Position numbers and translations under genes: made by a program
In this document: positions 24,008 through 25,000 of the stretch, piece after piece
Position numbering within the stretch: position 1 is the stretch's first letter
How the letters are laid out: each line of letters begins with the position of its first letter
The notes under the pieces: generated by a model
What the model was told of the DNA's origin: nothing
What the model saw: the letters and a program-made list of their open reading frames with translations, nothing else
Database searches by the model: none
Source: Prorocentrum cordatum
Lineage: Eukaryota; Sar; Dinophyceae; Prorocentrales; Prorocentraceae
Assembly: GCA_963575745.1 (NCBI GenBank)
Contig: CAUYUJ010012091.1
Span: 375,604-400,603 of the forward strand
DNA: 25,000 bases
Direction: 5' to 3'

Positions 24008-25000
24008 ATGCGCGAGGTAAGAAGGCGCCTCGATTTGGCCGACGCCGTGCCTACGACGCGGCGTCATCGGGGGGAGCCATGCGGGCCCATCGGGCGCCCC
24101 ATTGAACCCCCGGCACATCCTCATGCCGGGGGTTGGGCCCCAGCCGGCGCGCCATCGGGCGCTGCGCCTGCCGCCGGGCTTATCGGGCTCCCCGCGGCAC
24201 TCCCGGCACATCCTCATGCCGGGGGTGGGGCCCAAGCTGGCGCGCCATTGAGTGCTGCGCTTGCCGTCAGTGGCCGCGGCAGGGAAGCCTATCCACCTGC
24301 CATCCCGGCGCTGCGGTCCGACGCACCTGGGCGGGCGGCATATAGACGCGGATCCCTCCCAGACGTTCGCGACGCGGCGGGGCAGCAGCTGGCCCTGCAC
24401 AATTTCGACGCGGACGTCCTGGCCTCGACGTCCCGTGACACCGAAGCCGCCAAGGCCCGCACCATCGACGCGATCTTCGACATGTGGGGCCTGACGTACC
24501 CCCCGCTCACGGTCGCATCAGTCTGGGCCCTGGGGGCATCACTGAAGCTGGGCGGGTACCGATCTGCGAGATCATATCTGGCACTAGCCAGGAAGCGCCA
24601 TGAGCAAGGAGACCATCCGGTCTCGCCGGCACTGGCGCAAGCGCTCAAGGACGCACGCCGGTCCTGCGAGAGGGGCCTCGGCCCGGCACGGAAAGTTGAA
24701 GGCTTGCCGCTGGGGCAGCTGGACCGGCTCCCGCGAGGGAACGAGGCGTGGGTCCCCGGGGGTCCGCTGGCGCCGTTCCGCACGCTGGTCGCCGGCTGCT
24801 GGTGGCTCACCAGAGAAATTGAAATCAGCACAGCGCCAGCGGCAATGGTCACCTTCAGGGTGACCCCATCAGGCCTCCAGGCCTCTTGGTTACTTCCCGC
24901 TTCCAAGGCGGACCCATCGGCTTTGGGCCAGGGGCGCACGTGCGCATGGATGTTGTTGCGGGTCTGGCGCTTTCGCGAACGTATGCCCAGCGCACGCCCT
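24008..25000 (+). CDS. Tyrosine-recombinase-like ORF, open at the right edge
   Basis: From ATG 24008 one frame is open without a stop to the window end (331 codons). Residues about 1-125 are Ala/Pro/Gly-rich with a 31-codon tandem repeat. From about residue 130 it is domain-like: LHNFDADVLASTSRDTEAAK, then WALGASLKLGGYRSARSYLA (helical, core-binding type), AGCWWLTREIEIS (Arg269) and SWLLPASKADPSALGQGR (Lys300). Arg in an R-x-x-E context followed by a Lys in a strand-turn element is the order of box I and the K-hairpin in tyrosine recombinases. Near 24941 the frame seems to slip by one base: the next frame reads AHGCCCGSGAFANVCPAHA, a Cys/His cluster that I associate with relatives of this protein. 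The His-R-Tyr part would lie beyond the window. Its position after RT-RH fits a DIRS-like element. Confidence 0.6.
   Translation, partial: MREVRRRLDLADAVPTTRRHRGEPCGPIGRPIEPPAHPHAGGWAPAGAPSGAAPAAGLIGLPAALPAHPHAGGGAQAGAPLSAALAVSGRGREAYPPAIPALRSDAPGRAAYRRGSLPDVRDAAGQQLALHNFDADVLASTSRDTEAAKARTIDAIFDMWGLTYPPLTVASVWALGASLKLGGYRSARSYLALARKRHEQGDHPVSPALAQALKDARRSCERGLGPARKVEGLPLGQLDRLPRGNEAWVPGGPLAPFRTLVAGCWWLTREIEISTAPAAMVTFRVTPSGLQASWLLPASKADPSALGQGRTCAWMLLRVWRFRERMPSARP
24106..24230. repeat. 93-nt in-frame tandem repeat containing a 9-bp hairpin
   Basis: A CCGGCACATCCTCATGCCGG core occurs at 24110 and again 93 bases later, followed both times by similar GGGGCCCAGCTGGCGCGCCAT-type sequence split by mismatches. 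The first copy is a perfect CCCCCGGCA/TGCCGGGGG inverted repeat with an 8-nt loop. A period of 93 keeps the recombinase-like frame open and repeats the peptide PAHPHAGG. Confidence 0.7.

Noticed and set aside
23324-24020. Pro/Arg-rich + strand ORFs in the spacer after RNase H
   Set aside because: No known motif, biased composition and interrupted by perfect palindromes; more likely non-coding.
24289-24939. Minus-strand 216-codon ORF at the right end
   Set aside because: It is the shadow of the + strand recombinase-like frame, which carries recognisable motif order.

Overview
The window looks like nuclear DNA of a dinoflagellate. The evidence is indirect but consistent. The DNA is very GC-rich, with G/C-ending codons. 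Putative genes are all on the + strand. Exons are separated by introns and gaps filled with microsatellites (CCT/AGG, GAC, GT/GC, ATC, AG). Several protein families are ones I associate with dinoflagellate genomes: an RT-RNase H ORF of DIRS type, a large DDE-transposase-like family, and a methyltransferase-like family. A Prorocentrum-like species is possible, but the sequence alone does not settle the species. No rRNA, tRNA, CRISPR or prokaryotic operon structure is visible.

Layout. 1-524: fragmentary coding signal, probably exons of a gene entering from the left. 525-1248: AT-richer DNA, an alternating GT/GC tract and a 31-nt minisatellite. 1249-5794: gene A, a mosaic of coding islands (1249-1302, 2479-2696, 3117-3336, 3972-4198, 4513-5000, 5240-5794) in purine-rich or repeat-filled introns. 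6938-8396: gene B, a two-exon model with matching splice phases; its protein has a ubiquitin-interacting-motif-like helix and a C-terminal basic nuclear-localisation-like motif. 8716-10885 (possibly to 11119): gene C, at least three exons, one intron being a 0.4 kb GT/GC tract. 12559-16234: a transposase-like gene in four coding blocks; two of its introns fit GA-AG splicing with 4-nt direct repeats at the junctions. Two small phase-matched exons of something else lie inside its last intron. 16207-16758: a methyltransferase-like fragment. 17344-19404: a gene for a charged, low-complexity protein, with an in-frame TAG. 20843-25000: a degenerate retroelement with RT, RNase H (all four acidic residues visible) and, after a palindrome-rich spacer, a tyrosine-recombinase-like ORF that runs off the right edge. 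RT-RH followed by YR is the DIRS arrangement.

The strongest unexplained signal is a short-motif repeat family (consensus near TTCCAAYGC, or GCRTTGGAA on the other strand). It recurs as small arrays at seven or more separate places, in both orientations, always in introns or intergenic DNA; once it begins just after a predicted 5' splice site and once it forms a ~100-nt hairpin that makes up most of an intron. It is a candidate introner or MITE-like family.

Limits: exon borders are read by eye from frame, codon third-base GC, polypyrimidine tracts and AG/GT signals. Several reading-frame breaks may be assembly errors, unrecognised splicing or real decay. Most long open frames in the window are shadows of trinucleotide repeats and were left out.
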